The notes beneath the pieces were generated by a model. The model worked only from the letters and a program-made list of their open reading frames with translations. It was not told where the DNA came from and did no database searches. From Auanema rhodensis (taxonomy: Eukaryota; Nematoda; Chromadorea; Rhabditida; Rhabditidae): a stretch of 64,000 bases of DNA. A program made the translations under genes and the position numbers. Below, in pieces: positions 40,624-54,438 of this stretch. Numbering within the stretch: the first letter of the stretch is position 1; each line of letters begins with the position of its first letter. The stretch is taken from the NCBI GenBank assembly GCA_964057225.1, contig OZ059900.1, positions 4,536,501-4,600,500 of the forward strand, given 5' to 3'.

Positions 40624-43084
40624 ACCCATTAAGATTGTGTTTCTAGACTAATATGAACATGATAAATTCATTTAAGTTCACAGTATTCTTCTATCTTCAA
40701 CGGTACCCGAGTTACAAATCAAGATCACTTTCTTTGGATACTTAGGTGGTATAGCTACCTGTTCACAAAAAATTGGAAGTCCTGGTTACCATGCATCAAA
40801 CCCATTATGATAGTGTTTCTAAACTAATATAACCATGGGGACTTCATTAAAATTAACAGTATTCTTTTATCTTTAACGGTATCCGAGTTACAAATCAAGA
40901 TCACTCTCTTTGGATACTTAGGTGGTATAGCTACCTGTTCACAAAAAATTGGAAGTCCTGGTTACCATGCATCAAACCCATTAAGATTGTGTTTCTAGAC
41001 TAATATGACCATGAGAAATTCATTTAAGTTCACAGTATTCTTCTATCTTTAACGTTATCCGAGTTACAAATCAAGATCACTTTCTTTGGATACTTAGGTG
41101 GTATAGCTACCTGTTCACAAAAAATTGGAAGTCTTGGTTACCATGCATCAAATCCTTTAAGATAGTGTTTCTAAACTAATATAACCATGGGGACTTCATT
41201 AAAATTAACAGTATTCTTTTATCTTTAACGGTATCCGAGTTACAAATCAAGATCACTCTCTTTGGATACTTAGGTGGTATAGCTACCTGTTCACAAAAAA
41301 TTGGAAGTCCTGGTTACCATGCATCAAACCCATTAAGATTGTGTTTCTAGACTAATATGACCATGAGAAATTCATTTAAGTTCACAGTATTCTTCTATCT
41401 TTAACGTTATCCGAGTTACAAATCAAGATCACTTTCTTTGGATACTTAGGTGGTATAGCTACCTGTTCACAAAAAATTGGAAGTCTTGGTTACCATGCAT
41501 CAAATCCTTTAAGATAGTGTTTCTAGACTAATATAACCATGGGGACTTCATTAAATTTCACAGTATTCTTCTATCTTCAACGGTATCCGAGTTACAAATC
41601 AAGATCACTTTCTTTGGATACTTAGGTGGTATAGCTACCTGTTCACAAAAAATTGGAAGTCCTGGTTACCATGCATCAAACCCATTAAGATTGTGTTTCT
41701 AGACTAATATGACCATGATGATTTCATTAAATTTCACAGTATTCTTCTATCTTCAACGGTATCCGAGTTACAAATCAAGATCACTTTCTTTGGATACTTA
41801 GGTGGTATAGCTACCTGTTCACAAAAAATTGGAAGTCCTGGTTACCATGCATCAAACCCATTAAGATTGTGTTTCTAGACTAATATGACCATGATGACTT
41901 CATTAAATTTCACAGTATTCTTCTATCTTCAACGGTATCCGAGTTACAAATCAAGATCACTTTCTTTGGATACTTAGGTGGTATAGCTACCTGTTCACAA
42001 AAAATTGGAAGTCCTGGTTACCATGCATCAAACCCATTAAGATAGTGTTTCTAGACTAATATAACCATGGGAAATTCATTTAAGTTCACAGTATTCTTCT
42101 ATCTTTAACGTTATCCGAGTTACAAATCAAGATCACTTTCTTTGGATACTTAGGTGGTATAGCTACCTGTTCACAAAAAATTGGAAGTCCTGGTTACCAT
42201 GCATCAAACCCATTAAGATTGTGTTTCTAGACTAATATGACCATGATGACTTCATTAAATTTCACAGTATTCTTCTATCTTCAACGGTATCCGAGTTACA
42301 AATCAAGATCACTTTCTTTGGATACTTAGGTGGTATAGCTACCTGTTCACAAAAAATTGGAAGTCCTGGTTACCATGCATCAAACCCATTAAGATAGTGT
42401 TTCTAGACTAATATAACCATGGGAAATTCATTTAAGTTCACAGTATTCTTCCATCTTTAACGGTATCCGAGTTACAAATCAAGATCACTTTCTTTGGATA
42501 CTTAGGTGGTATAGCTACCTGTTCACAAAAAATTGGAAGTCCTGGTTACCATGCATCAAACCCATTAAGATTGTGTTTCTAGACTAATATGAACATGATA
42601 AATTCATTTAAGTTCACAGTATTCTTCTATCTTCAACGGTACCCGAGTTACAAATCAAGATCACTTTCTTTGGATACTTAGGTGGTATAGCTACCTGTTC
42701 ACAAAAAATTGGAAGTCCTGGTTACCATGCATCAAACCCATTAAGATTGTGTTTCTAGACTAATATGACCATGATGACTTCATTAAATTTCACAGTATTC
42801 TTCTATCTTCAACGGTATCCGAGTTACAAATCAAGATCACTTTCTTTGGATACTTAGGTGGTATAGCTACCTCTTCACAAAAAATTGGAAGTCCTGGTTA
42901 CCATGCATCAAACCCATTAAGATAGTGTTTCTAGACTAATATAACCATGGGAAATTCATTTAAGTTCACAGTATTCTTCCATCTTTAACGGTATCCGAGT
43001 TACAAATCAAGATCACTTTCTTTGGATACTTAGGTGGTATAGCTACCTGTTCACAAAAAATTGGAAGTCTTGGTTACCATGCAT
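40624..43084. repeat. Rearranged derivative of the 25-monomer unit
   Basis: One monomer with the GAACATGATAAATTC and GGTACCCGAG markers (40656) follows the break, then the sequence jumps to the part of the unit that contains the 2-monomer repeat (40819 matches 38178, 2,641 bp). It follows that part to about 41864. Three extra monomers intervene, and the unit resumes: the marker at 42592 matches 39423 at 3,169 bp, exactly 528 bp more than the earlier offset. Confidence 0.78.
41865..42392. repeat. Three-monomer insertion within the derivative unit
   Basis: 528 bp (3 x 176) are present here but absent at the equivalent place near 39224. The inserted monomers include a chimera joining GGGAAATTC to the AACGTTATCC start at about 42110, a start otherwise tied to GAGAAATTC monomers. 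Both flanks rejoin in register. Confidence 0.72.
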
Positions 43085-46000
43085 CACATCCTTTGAGATA
43101 GTGTTTCTAGACTAATATGACCATGGGGACTTCATTAAAATTCACAGTATTCTTCCATCTTTAACAGTATCCGAGTTACAAATCAAGATCACTTTCTTTG
43201 GATACTTAGGTGGTATAGCTACCTGTTCACAAAAAATTGGAAGTCCTGGTTACCATGCATCAAACCCATTAAGATTGTGTTTCTAGACTAATATGACCAT
43301 GAGAAATTAATTTAAGTTCACAGTATTCTTCTATCTTTAACGGTATCCGAGTTACAAATCAAGATCACTTTCTTTGGATACTTAGGTGGTATAGCTACCT
43401 GTTCACAAAAAATTGGAAGTCCTATTTACCCATGCATCAAACACAATACGATAGTGTTTCTAGACTAATATGACCATGGGGAGTTCATTAAAATTAACAG
43501 TATTCTTTTATCTTTAACGGTATCCGAGTTACAAATCAAGATCACTCTCTTTGGATACTTAGGTGGTATAGCTACCTGTTCACAAAAAATTGGAAGTCTT
43601 GGTTACCATGCATCAAATCCTTTAAGATAGTGTTTCTAGACTAATATAACCATGGAGACTTCATTAAATTTCACAGTATTCTTCTATCTTCAACGGTATC
43701 CGAGTTACAAATCAAGATCACTTTCTTTGGATACTTAGGTGGTATAGCTACCTGTTCACAAAAAATTGGAAGTCGTGGTTACCATGCATCAAACACAATA
43801 AGATAGTGTTTCTAGACTAATATAACCATGGGGACTTCATTAAAATTAACAGTATTCTTCTATCTTCAACGGTATCCGAGTTACAGATCAAGATCACTTT
43901 CTTTGGATACTTAGGTGATATAGCTACCTGTTCACAAAAAATTGGAAGTCCTATTTACCATGCATCAAACACAATACGATAGTGTTTCTAGACTAATATG
44001 ACCATGGGGACTTCATTAAAATTAACAGTATTGTTTTATCTTTAACGGTATCCGAGTTACAAATCAAGATCACTTTCTTTGGATACTTAGGTGGTATAGC
44101 TACCTGTTCACAAAAAATTGGAAGTCTTGGTTACCATGCATCAAATCCTTTAAGATAGTGTTTCTAGACTAATATAACCATGGGGACTTCATTAAATTTC
44201 ACAGTATTCTTCTATCTTCAACGGTATCCGAGTTACAAATCAAGATCACTTTCTTTGGATACTTAGGTGGTATAGCTACCTGTTCACAAAAAATTGGAAG
44301 TCCTGGTTACCATGCATCAAACCCATTAAGATTGTGTTTCTAGACTAATATGACCATGAGAAATTGATTTAAGTTCACAGTATTCTTCTATCTTTAACGG
44401 TATCCGAGTTACAAATCAAGATCACTTTCTTTGGATACTTAGGTGGTATAGCTACCTGTTCACAAAAAATTGGAAGTCCTATTTACCCATGCATCAAACC
44501 CATCAAGATTGTGTTTCTAGACTAATATGACCATGGGAAATTTATTTAAGTTCACAGTATTCTTTTATCTTCAACGGTATCCGAGTTACAAATCAAGATC
44601 ACTTTCTTTGGATACTTATGTGGTATAGCTACCTGTTCACAAAAAATTGGAAGTCTTGGTTACCATGCATCAAATCCTTTAAGATAGTGTTTCTAGACTA
44701 ATATAACCATGGGGACTTCATCAAACTTCACAGTATTCTTCTATCTTTAACGGTATCCGAGTTACAAATCAAGATCACTTTCTTTGGATACTTAGGTGGT
44801 ATAGCTACCTGTTCACAAAAAATTGGAAGTCTTGGTTACCATGCATCACATCCTTTGAGATAGTGTTTCTAGACTAATATGACCATGGGGACTTCATTAA
44901 AATTCACAGTATTCTTCCATCTTTAACAGTATCCGAGTTACAAATCAAGATCACTTTCTTTGGATACTTAGGTGGTATAGCTACCTGTTCACAAAAAATT
45001 GGAAGTCCTGGTTACCATGCATCAAACCCATTAAGATTGTGTTTCTAGACTAATATGACCATGAGAAATTAATTTAAGTTCACAGTATTCTTCTATCTTT
45101 AACGGTATCCGAGTTACAAATCAAGATCACTTTCTTTGGATACTTAGGTGGTATAGCTACCTGTTCACAAAAAATTGGAAGTCCTATTTACCCATGCATC
45201 AAACACAATACGATAGTGTTTCTAGACTAATATGACCATGGGGAGTTCATTAAAATTAACAGTATTCTTTTATCTTTAACGGTATCCGAGTTACAAATCA
45301 AGATCACTCTCTTTGGATACTTAGGTGGTATAGCTACCTGTTCACAAAAAATTGGAAGTCTTGGTTACCATGCATCAAATCCTTTAAGATAGTGTTTCTA
45401 GACTAATATAACCATGGAGACTTCATTAAATTTCACAGTATTCTTCTATCTTCAACGGTATCCGAGTTACAAATCAAGATCACTTTCTTTGGATACTTAG
45501 GTGGTATAGCTACCTGTTCACAAAAAATTGGAAGTCGTGGTTACCATGCATCAAACACAATAAGATAGTGTTTCTAGACTAATATAACCATGGGGACTTC
45601 ATTAAAATTAACAGTATTCTTCTATCTTCAACGGTATCCGAGTTACAGATCAAGATCACTTTCTTTGGATACTTAGGTGATATAGCTACCTGTTCACAAA
45701 AAATTGGAAGTCCTATTTACCATGCATCAAACACAATACGATAGTGTTTCTAGACTAATATGACCATGGGGACTTCATTAAAATTAACAGTATTCTTTTA
45801 TCTTTAACGGTATCCGAGTTACAAATCAAGATCACTTTCTTTGGATACTTAGGTGGTATAGCTACCTGTTCACAAAAAATTGGAAGTCTTGGTTACCATG
45901 CATCAAATCCTTTAAGATAGTGTTTCTAGACTAATATAACCATGGGGACTTCATTAAATTTCACAGTATTCTTCTATCTTCAACGGTATCCGAGTTACAA

Positions 46001-48098
46001 ATCAAGATCACTTTCTTTGGATACTTAGGTGGTATAGCTACCTGTTCACAAAAAATTGGAAGTCCTGGTTACCATGCATCAAACCCATTAAGATTGTGTT
46101 TCTAGACTAATATGACCATGAGAAATTGATTTAAGTTCACAGTATTCTTCTATCTTTAACGGTATCCGAGTTACAAATCAAGATCACTTTCTTTGGATAC
46201 TTAGGTGGTATAGCTACCTGTTCACAAAAAATTGGAAGTCCTATTTACCCATGCATCAAACACAATACGATAGTGTTTCTAGACTAATATGACCATGGGG
46301 AGTTCATTAAAATTAACAGTATTCTTTTATCTTTAACGGTATCCGAGTTACAAATCAAGATCACTCTCTTTGGATACTTAGGTGGTATAGCTACCTGTTC
46401 ACAAAAAATTGGAAGTCTTGGTTACCATGCATCAAATCCTTTAAGATTGTGTTTCTAGACTAATATGACCATGGGAAATTTATTTAAGTTCACAGTATTC
46501 TTTTATCTTCAACGGTATCCGAGTTACAAATCAAGATCACTTTCTTTGGATACTTATGTGGTATAGCTACCTGTTCACAAAAAATTGGAAGTCTTGGTTA
46601 CCATGCATCAAATCCTTTAAGATAGTGTTTCTAGACTAATATAACCATGGGGACTTCATCAAACTTCACAGTATTCTTCTATCTTTAACGGTATCCGAGT
46701 TACAAATCAAGATCACTTTCTTTGGATACTTAGGTGGTATAGCTACCTGTTCACAAAAAATTGGAAGTCTTGGTTACCATGCATCACATCCTTTGAGATA
46801 GTGTTTCTAGACTAATATGACCATGGGGACTTCATTAAAATTCACAGTATTCTTCCATCTTTAACAGTATCCGAGTTACAAATCAAGATCACTTTCTTTG
46901 GATACTTAGGTGGTATAGCTACCTGTTCACAAAAAATTGGAAGTCCTGGTTACCATGCATCAAACCCATTAAGATTGTGTTTCTAGACTAATATGACCAT
47001 GAGAAATTAATTTAAGTTCACAGTATTCTTCTATCTTTAACGGTATCCGAGTTACAAATCAAGATCACTTTCTTTGGATACTTAGGTGGTATAGCTACCT
47101 GTTCACAAAAAATTGGAAGTCCTATTTACCCATGCATCAAACACAATACGATAGTGTTTCTAGACTAATATGACCATGGGGAGTTCATTAAAATTAACAG
47201 TATTCTTTTATCTTTAACGGTATCCGAGTTACAAATCAAGATCACTCTCTTTGGATACTTAGGTGGTATAGCTACCTGTTCACAAAAAATTGGAAGTCTT
47301 GGTTACCATGCATCAAATCCTTTAAGATAGTGTTTCTAGACTAATATAACCATGGAGACTTCATTAAATTTCACAGTATTCTTCTATCTTCAACGGTATC
47401 CGAGTTACAAATCAAGATCACTTTCTTTGGATACTTAGGTGGTATAGCTACCTGTTCACAAAAAATTGGAAGTCGTGGTTACCATGCATCAAACACAATA
47501 AGATAGTGTTTCTAGACTAATATAACCATGGGGACTTCATTAAAATTAACAGTATTCTTCTATCTTCAACGGTATCCGAGTTACAGATCAAGATCACTTT
47601 CTTTGGATACTTAGGTGATATAGCTACCTGTTCACAAAAAATTGGAAGTCCTATTTACCATGCATCAAACACAATACGATAGTGTTTCTAGACTAATATG
47701 ACCATGGGGACTTCATTAAAATTAACAGTATTCTTTTATCTTTAACGGTATCCGAGTTACAAATCAAGATCACTTTCTTTGGATACTTAGGTGGTATAGC
47801 TACCTGTTCACAAAAAATTGGAAGTCTTGGTTACCATGCATCAAATCCTTTAAGATAGTGTTTCTAGACTAATATAACCATGGGGACTTCATTAAATTTC
47901 ACAGTATTCTTCTATCTTCAACGGTATCCGAGTTACAAATCAAGATCACTTTCTTTGGATACTTAGGTGGTATAGCTACCTGTTCACAAAAAATTGGAAG
48001 TCCTGGTTACCATGCATCAAACCCATTAAGATTGTGTTTCTAGACTAATATGACCATGAGAAATTGATTTAAGTTCACAGTATTCTTCTATCTTTAAC
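43085..48098. repeat. 10/11-monomer HOR region (1,762- and 1,938-bp spacings)
   Basis: The ACATCCTTTGAG monomer recurs at 43085, 44847 and 46785, spaced 10 monomers plus 2 bp, then 11 monomers plus 2 bp. The rare GGGAAATTTATTT with TTATGTGG monomer (44541, 46479) and the GAGAAATTGATTT monomer (44366, 46128, 48066) keep step. The first copy lacks one monomer: near 44490 a TTTACCC monomer is joined to AACCCATCAAGATTG, whereas the second copy has the intact TTTACCC-AACACAATACG monomer and one more unit before the same place. Confidence 0.83.
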
Positions 48099-49155
48099 GG
48101 TATCCGAGTTACAAATCAAGATCACTTTCTTTGGATACTTAGGTGGTATAGCTACCTGTTCACAAAAAATTGGAAGTCCTATTTACCCATGCATCAAACA
48201 CAATACGATAGTGTTTCTAGACTAATATGACCATGGGGAGTTCATTAAAATTAACAGTATTCTTTTATCTTTAACGGTATCCGAGTTACAAATCAAGATC
48301 ACTCTCTTTGGATACTTAGGTGGTATAGCTACCTGTTCACAAAAAATTGGAAGTCTTGGTTACCATGCATCAAATCCTTTAAGATAGTGTTTCTAGACTA
48401 ATATAACCATGGAGACTTCATTAAATTTCACAGTATTCTTCTATCTTCAACGGTATCCGAGTTACAAATCAAGATCACTCTCTTTGGATACTTAGGTGGT
48501 ATAGCTACCTGTTCACAAAAAATTGGAAGTCTTGGTTACCATGCATCAAACACAATAAGATAGTGTTTCTAGACTAATATAACCATGGGGACTTCATTAA
48601 AATTAACAGTATTCTTCTATCTTCAACGGTATCCGAGTTACAGATCAAGATCACTTTCTTTGGATACTTAGGTGATATAGCTACCTGTTCACAAAAAATT
48701 GGAAGTCCTATTTACCATGCATCAAACACAATACGATAGTGTTTCTAGACTAATATGACCATGAAGACTTCATTAAAATTAACAGTATTCTTTTATCTTT
48801 AACGGTATCCGAGTTACAAATCAAGATCACTTTCTTTGGATACTTAGGTGGTATAGCTACCTGTTCACAAAAAATTGGAAGTCTTGGTTACCATGCATCA
48901 AATCCTTTAAGATAGTGTTTCTAGACTAATATAACCATGGGGACTTTATTAAATTTCACAGTATTCTTCTATCTTCAACGGTATCCGAGTTACAAATCAA
49001 GATCTCTTTCTTTGGATACTTAGGTGGTATAGCTACCTGTTCACAAAAAATTGGAAGTCCTGGTTACCATGCATCAAACCCATTAAGATTGTGTTTCTAG
49101 ACTAATATGACCATGAGAAATTGATTTAAGTTCACAGTATTCTTCTATCTTTAAC
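48099..49155. repeat. 6-monomer HOR, canonical copy
   Basis: Full unit in canonical order. Private changes include CATGAAGACTTC near 48763 and a CACTCTC with TTGG in the third monomer (near 48477 and 48530), where most copies have CACTTTC with GTGG. Confidence 0.8.
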
Positions 49156-50916
49156 GGTATCCGAGTTACAAATCAAGATCACTTTCTTTGGATACTTAGG
49201 TGGTATAGCTACCTGTTCACAAAAAATTGGAAGTCCTATTTACCCATGCATCAAACACAATACGATAGTGTTTCTAGACTAATATGACCATGGGGAGTTC
49301 ATTAAAATTAACAGTATTCTTTTATCTTTAACGGTATCCGAGTTACAAATCAAGATCACTCTCTTTGGATACTTAGGTGGTATAGCTACCTGTTCACAAA
49401 AAATTGGAAGTCTTGGTTACCATGCATCAAATCCTTTAAGATAGTGTTTCTAGACTAATATAACCATGGAGACTTCATTAAATTTCACAGTATTCTTCTA
49501 TCTTCAACGGTATCCGAGTTACAAATCAAGATCACTTTCTTTGGATACTTAGGTGGTATAGCTACCTGTTCACAAAAAATTGGAAGTCGTGGTTACCATG
49601 CATCAAACACAATAAGATAGTGTTTCTAGACTAATATAACCATGGGGACTTCATTAAAATTAACAGTATTCTTCTATCTTCAACGGTATCCGAGTTACAG
49701 ATCAAGATCACTTTCTTTGGATACTTAGGTGATATAGCTACCTGTTCACAAAAAATTGGAAGTCCTATTTACCATGCATCAAACACAATACGATAGTGTT
49801 TCTAGACTAATATGACCATGGGGACTTCATTAAAATTAACAGTATTCTTTTATCTTTAACGGTATCCGAGTTACAAATCAAGATCACTTTCTTTGGATAC
49901 TTAGGTGGTATAGCTACCTGTTCACAAAAAATTGGAAGTCTTGGTTACCATGCATCAAACACAATACGATAGTGTTTCTAGACTAATATGACCATGGGGA
50001 GTTCATTAAAATTAACAGTATTCTTTTATCTTTAACGGTATCCGAGTTACAAATCAAGATCACTCTCTTTGGATACTTAGGTGGTATAGCTACCTGTTCA
50101 CAAAAAATTGGAAGTCTTGGTTACCATGCATCAAATCCTTTAAGATAGTGTTTCTAGACTGATATAACCATGGAGACTTCATTAAATTTCACAGTATTCT
50201 TCTATCTTCAACGGTATCCGAGTTACAAATCAAGATCACTTTCTTTGGATACTTAGGTGGTATAGCTACCTGTTCACAAAAAATTGGAAGTCGTGGTTAC
50301 CATGCATCAAACACAATAAGATAGTGTTTCTAGACTAATATAACCATGGGGACTTCATTAAAATTAACAGTATTCTTCTATCTTCAACGGTATCCGAGTT
50401 ACAGATCAAGATCACTTTCTTTGGATACTTAGGTGATATAGCTACCTGTTCACAAAAAATTGGAAGTCCTATTTACCATGCATCAAACACAATACGATAG
50501 TGTTTCTAGACTAATATTACCATGGGGACTTCATTAAAATTAACAGTATTCTTTTATCTTTAACGGTATCCGAGTTACAAATCAAGATCACTTTCTTTGG
50601 ATACTTAGGTGGTATAGCTACCTGTTCACAAAAAATTGGAAGTCTTGGTTACCATGCATCAAATCCTTTAAGATAGTGTTTCTAGACTAATATAACCATG
50701 GGGACTTTATTAAATTTCACAGTATTCTTCTATCTTCAACGGTATCCGAGTTACAAATCAAGATCACTTTCTTTGGATACTTAGGTGGTATAGCTACCTG
50801 TTCACAAAAAATTGGAAGTCCTGGTTACCATGCATCAAACCCATTAAGATTGTGTTTCTAGACTAATATGACCATGAGAAATTGATTTAAGTTCACAGTA
50901 TTCTTCTATCTTTAAC

Positions 50917-53900
50917 GGTATCCGAGTTACAAATCAAGATCACTTTCTTTGGATACTTAGGTGGTATAGCTACCTGTTCACAAAAAATTGGAAGTCCTAT
51001 TTACCCATGCATCAAACACAATACGATAGTGTTTCTAGACTAATATGACCATGGGGAGTTCATTAAAATTAACAGTATTCTTTTATCTTTAACGGTATCC
51101 GAGTTACAAATCAAGATCACTCTCTTTGGATACTTAGGTGGTATAGCTACCTGTTCACAAAAAATTGGAAGTCTTGGTTACCATGCATCAAATCCTTTAA
51201 GATAGTGTTTCTAGACTAATATAACCATGGAGACTTCATTAAATTTCACAGTATTCTTCTATCTTCAACGGTATCCGAGTTACAAATCAAGATCACTTTC
51301 TTTGGATACTTAGGTGGTATAGCTACCTGTTCACAAAAAATTGGAAGTCGTGGTTACCATGCATCAAACACAATAAGATAGTGTTTCTAGACTAATATAA
51401 CCATGGGGACTTCATTAAAATTAACAGTATTCTTCTATCTTCAACGGTATCCGAGTTACAGATCAAGATCACTTTCTTTGGATACTTAGGTGATATAGCT
51501 ACCTGTTCACAAAAAATTGGAAGTCCTATTTACCATGCATCAAACACAATACGATAGTGTTTCTAGACTAATATGACCATGGGGACTTCATTAAAATTAA
51601 CAGTATTCTTTTATCTTTAACGGTATCCGAGTTACAAATCAAGATCACTTTCTTTGGATACTTAGGTGGTATAGCTACCTGTTCACAAAAAATTGGAAGT
51701 CTTGGTTACCATGCATCAAATCCTTTAAGATAGTGTTTCTAGACTAATATAACCATGGGGACTTCATTAAATTTCACAGTATTCTTCTATCTTCAACGGT
51801 ATCCGAGTTACAAATCAAGATCACTTTCTTTGGATACTTAGGTGGTATAGCTACCTGTTCACAAAAAATTGGAAGTCGTGGTTACCATGCATCAAACACA
51901 ATAAGATAGTGTTTCTAGACTAATATAACCATGGGGACTTCATTAAAATTAACAGTATTCTTCTATCTTCAACGGTATCCGAGTTACAGATCAAGATCAC
52001 TTTCTTTGGATACTTAGGTGATATAGCTACCTGATCACAAAAAATTGGAAGTCCTATTTACCATGCATCAAACACAATACGATAGTGTTTCTAGACTAAT
52101 ATGACCATGGGGACTTCATTAAAATTAACAGTATTCTTTTATCTTTAACGGTATCCGAGTTACAAATCAAGATCACTTTCTTTGGATACTTAGGTGGTAT
52201 AGCTACCTGTTCACAAAAAATTGGAAGTCTTGGTTACCATGCATCAAATCCTTTAAGATAGTGTTTCTAGACTAATATAACCATGGAGACTTCATTAAAC
52301 TTCACAGTATTCTTCTATCTTCAACGGTATCCGAGTTACAAATCAAGATCACTTTCTTTGGATACTTAGGTGGTATAGCTACCTGTTCACAAAAAATTGG
52401 AAGTCGTGGTTACCATGCATCAAACACAATAAGATAGTGTTTCTAGACTAATATAACCATGGGGACATCATTAAAATTAACAGTATTCTTCTATCTTCAA
52501 CGGTATCCGAGTTACAGATCAAGATCACTTTCTTTGGATACTTAGGTGGTATAGCTACCTGTTCACAAAAAATTGGAAGTCGTGGTTACCATGCATCAAA
52601 CACAATAAGATAGTGTTTCTAGACTAATATAACCATGGGGACTTCATTAAAATTAACAGTATTCTTCTATCTTCAACGGTATCCGAGTTACAGATCAAGA
52701 TCACTTTCTTTGGATACTTAGGTGGTATAGCTACCTGTTCACAAAAAATTGGAAGTCGTGGTTACCATGCATCAAACACAATAAGATAGTGTTTCTAGAC
52801 TAATATAACCATGGGGACTTCATTAAAATTAACAGTATTCTTCTATCTTCAACGGTATCCGAGTTACAGATCAAGATCACTTTCTTTGGATACTTAGGTG
52901 GTATAGCTACCTGTTCACAAAAAATTGGAAGTCTTGGTTACCATGCATCAAATCCTTTAAGATAGTGTTTCTAGACTAATATAACCATGGAGACTTCATT
53001 AAACTTCACAGTATTCTTCTATCTTCAACGGTATCCGAGTTACAAATCAAGATCACTTTCTTTGGATACTTAGGTGGTATAGCTACCTGTTCACAAAAAA
53101 TTGGAAGTCGTGGTTACCATGCATCAAACACAATAAGATAGTGTTTCTAGACTAATATAACCATGGAGACTTCATTAAACTTCACAGTATTCTTCTATCT
53201 TCAACGGTATCCGAGTTACAAATCAAGATCACTTTCTTTGGATACTTAGGTGGTATAGCTACCTGTTCACAAAAAATTGGAAGTCGTGGTTACCATGCAT
53301 CAAACACAATAAGATAGTGTTTCTAGACTAATATAACCATGGGGACTTCATTAAAATTAACAGTATTCTTCTATCTTCAACGGTATCCGAGTTACAGATC
53401 AAGATCACTTTCTTTGGATACTTAGGTGATATAGCTACCTGATCACAAAAAATTGGAAGTCCTATTTACCCATGCATCAAACACAATACGATAGTGTTTC
53501 TAGACTAATATGACCATGGGGAGTTTATTAAAATTAACAGTATTCTTTTATCTTTAACGGTATCCGAGTTACAAATCAAGATCACTCTCTTTGGATACTT
53601 AGGTGGTATAGCTACCTGTTCACAAAAAATTGGAAGTCTTGGTTACCATGCATCAAATCCTTTAAGATAGTGTTTCTAGACTAATATAACCATGGAGACT
53701 TCATTAAACTTCACAGTATTCTTCTATCTTCAACGGTATCCGAGTTACAAATCAAGATCACTTTCTTTGGATACTTAGGTGGTATAGCTACCTGTTCACA
53801 AAAAATTGGAAGTCGTGGTTACCATGCATCAAACACAATAAGATAGTGTTTCTAGACTAATATAACCATGGGGACTTCATTAAAATTAACAGTATTCTTC

Positions 53901-54438
53901 TATCTTCAACGGTATCCGAGTTACAGATCAAGATCACTTTCTTTGGATACTTAGGTGATATAGCTACCTGATCACAAAAAATTGGAAGTCCTATTTACCA
54001 TGCATCAAACACAATACGATAGTGTTTCTAGACTAATATGACCATGGGGACTTCATTAAAATTAACAGTATTCTTTTATCTTTAACGGTATCCGAGTTAC
54101 AAATCAAGATCACTTTCTTTGGATACTTAGGTGGTATAGCTACCTGTTCACAAAAAATTGGAAGTCTTGGTTACCATGCATCAAATCCTTTAAGATAGTG
54201 TTTCTAGACTAATAAAACCATGGGGACTTTATTAAATTTCACAGTATTCTTCTATCTTCAACGGTATCCGAGTTACAAATCAAGATCACATTCTTTGGAT
54301 ACTTAGGTGGTATAGCTACCTGTTCACAAAAAATTGGAAGTCCTGGTTACCATGCATCAAACCCATTAAGATTGTGTTTCTAGACTAATATGACCATGAG
54401 AAATTGATTTAAGTTCACAGTATTCTTCTATCTTTAAC
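50917..54438. repeat. 20-monomer expansion rich in GTGG monomers
   Basis: Between two GAGAAATTG markers there are 20 monomers instead of 6. Much of the excess consists of GTGG/AACACAATAAG monomers, near 51880, 52403, 52580, 52756, 53108, 53284 and 53815, each followed by GGGGACTTC or GGAGACTTC cassettes. The CTGATCAC change (near 52032, 53440 and 53968) is confined to the right-hand domain and recurs near 57141 and 58726. Confidence 0.75.
52502..52853. repeat. Pair of adjacent identical monomers
   Basis: Units 52502-52677 and 52678-52853 read the same by eye (ACAGATC, GGTGGTATAG, GTGG, AACACAATAAGATAG, GGGGACTTC, AAAATTAAC, TTCAAC). In most of the window neighbours belong to different types, so an identical pair indicates a very recent single-monomer duplication. 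Confidence 0.75.
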
